Assembly (NCBI GenBank): GCA_910576325.1
Contig: CAJTIM010000019.1
Span: 1-64,000, forward strand
Length of the DNA: 64,000 nucleotides
From: Clostridia bacterium
Lineage (GTDB): Bacteria; Bacillota; Clostridia; Lachnospirales; Lachnospiraceae
Reading direction: 5' to 3'
A program made the position numbers and the translations under genes. Within the stretch, counting starts at the first letter, position 1. Every line of letters begins with the position of its first letter. A model generated the notes under the pieces. The model searched no databases. It saw only the letters and a list, made by a program, of their open reading frames with translations, and was not told the DNA's origin. This document shows positions 63,417 to 64,000 of the stretch, piece by piece.

Positions 63417-64000
63417 ATGATCATACAAATCAGCGCAGGCCAAGGACCCTGCGAATGTCAGCTTGCGGTTGCAAAGCTGTACGAAGCACTGAAACGAGAA
63501 TACAAAGATCTCACACTGCTGTCAAGCACCAAGGGCGCCAAAAAAGACTGTTTTGATTCCCTCCGCTTCCGGACCGATCAAAATCTGAACCATCTGGAGG
63601 GCACGGTGCTGTGGATCTGCAAAAGCCCCTTCCGAAAGAATCACAAACGGAAAAACTGGTATGTAGACGTAAGCATCCTCCCGGAGCAGACGGAAATTGC
63701 AAAGGATGGGCAATACCGCATAGAAAAATTCCACTGCGGAGGTAAAGGCGGCCAGAATGTAAATAAGGTTGAAACAGGCGTACGCATCATTCACCTCCCT
63801 ACCGGCCTTACGGCAGAATCTACCGAGGAACGCAGCCAATTTCAAAACAAACAGCGCGCTCTTGCAAAACTGGCAGATAAATTAAACCGGCTGGAACAGG
63901 AACAGCAGGCCCGGCAGACCAACACCGCATGGCGGGAACATAACCGCATCATCCGCGGCAATCCGGTGCGTATCTATGAAGGAGAGCATTTCATACGTAA
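63417..64000 (+). CDS. prfH: Peptide chain release factor H (partial at window end)
   Basis: The frame is open through the window edge with 194 codons and ends GNPVRIYEGEHFIR, so only the last residues are missing. It carries the peptidyl-hydrolysis GGQ motif in FHCGGKGGQNVNKVETGVRI (GGQ at 111-113) and lacks the stop-codon recognition domain of RF1/RF2, as expected for RF-H. RF-H releases peptides from ribosomes cut in the decoding centre, and RtcB2 then repairs the 16S rRNA. The start at 63417 follows GGAGAAATAAAAT. Confidence 0.93.
   Translation, partial: MIIQISAGQGPCECQLAVAKLYEALKREYKDLTLLSSTKGAKKDCFDSLRFRTDQNLNHLEGTVLWICKSPFRKNHKRKNWYVDVSILPEQTEIAKDGQYRIEKFHCGGKGGQNVNKVETGVRIIHLPTGLTAESTEERSQFQNKQRALAKLADKLNRLEQEQQARQTNTAWREHNRIIRGNPVRIYEGEHFIR

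Overview
The window looks like chromosome from an anaerobic, spore-forming Clostridia, most likely a Lachnospiraceae-type gut bacterium. The evidence is a YlmC/YmxH sporulation protein, a monomeric [FeFe] hydrogenase, CbiK, a DUF4179/ECF sigma pair, Tn916-type conjugation genes, and the overall gene content with moderate GC and mostly co-oriented genes. Family calls come from recognising motifs in the translated sequence; no database was searched.

Layout. 1-2.8 kb: an Agr/LytTR-type two-component pair and a FlxA-like coiled-coil protein, ending in a 41-nt segment that recurs in the mobilisation region at 39.6 kb. 2.8-4.7 kb: an AT-rich minus-strand patch of small immunity-like genes separated by decayed toxin-like tails. 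4.7-5.6 kb: an Rpn-type PD-(D/E)XK nuclease. 6.1-8.3 kb: ECF sigma factor and DUF4179 regulator. 8.5 kb: tRNA-Arg(CCG). 8.7-14.4 kb: efp, an L-xylulokinase-like kinase, pepP, a transporter-phosphatase (EamA-YqeG) fusion and nrdR. 14.7-24.9 kb: YlmC, MgtC, a broken protein, a PcrA-like helicase overlapping gltX, a CBS protein, cardiolipin synthase and a VanY-type carboxypeptidase. 25-27.2 kb: a GntR-controlled ABC transporter. 27.5-37.5 kb: an NlpC/P60 hydrolase, an amidase, KtrA/KtrB, a phosphodiesterase, hydrogenase, CbiK, a thioredoxin-reductase-like enzyme and thioredoxin.

37.8-48.7 kb is a degenerate mobile element bounded by a 20-bp inverted repeat. It has a broken relaxase, MobC, Tn916-like regulators, a 151-nt palindrome and a lantibiotic-immunity cassette (HTH, response regulator, kinase, three ABC genes, lipoprotein) under a promoter with a palindrome in its spacer. 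After it come a Dpp/Opp-type importer whose binding protein is frameshifted by a 4-bp duplication (48.8-54.2 kb), an ABC exporter (FtsX permease and ATPase) with a PilZ protein and a Bce-like two-component system (54.4-60.7 kb), an ACT-domain protein, and at the right edge an RtcB-type RNA ligase followed by release factor H (PrfH), the pair known for repair and rescue of ribosomes cleaved in 16S rRNA.

The most unusual layer is non-coding. At least four families of 100-210-bp palindromic repeats are spread through the host backbone. Two families sit directly upstream of Shine-Dalgarno sequences in the same orientation as the gene (gltX, cls, an ABC ATPase, ktrA, dppB-like, efp, another ABC ATPase). 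A third sits at gene 3' ends (helicase, PilZ). This positional rule, the RtcB-PrfH pair, and the toxin/immunity patch are the best leads.
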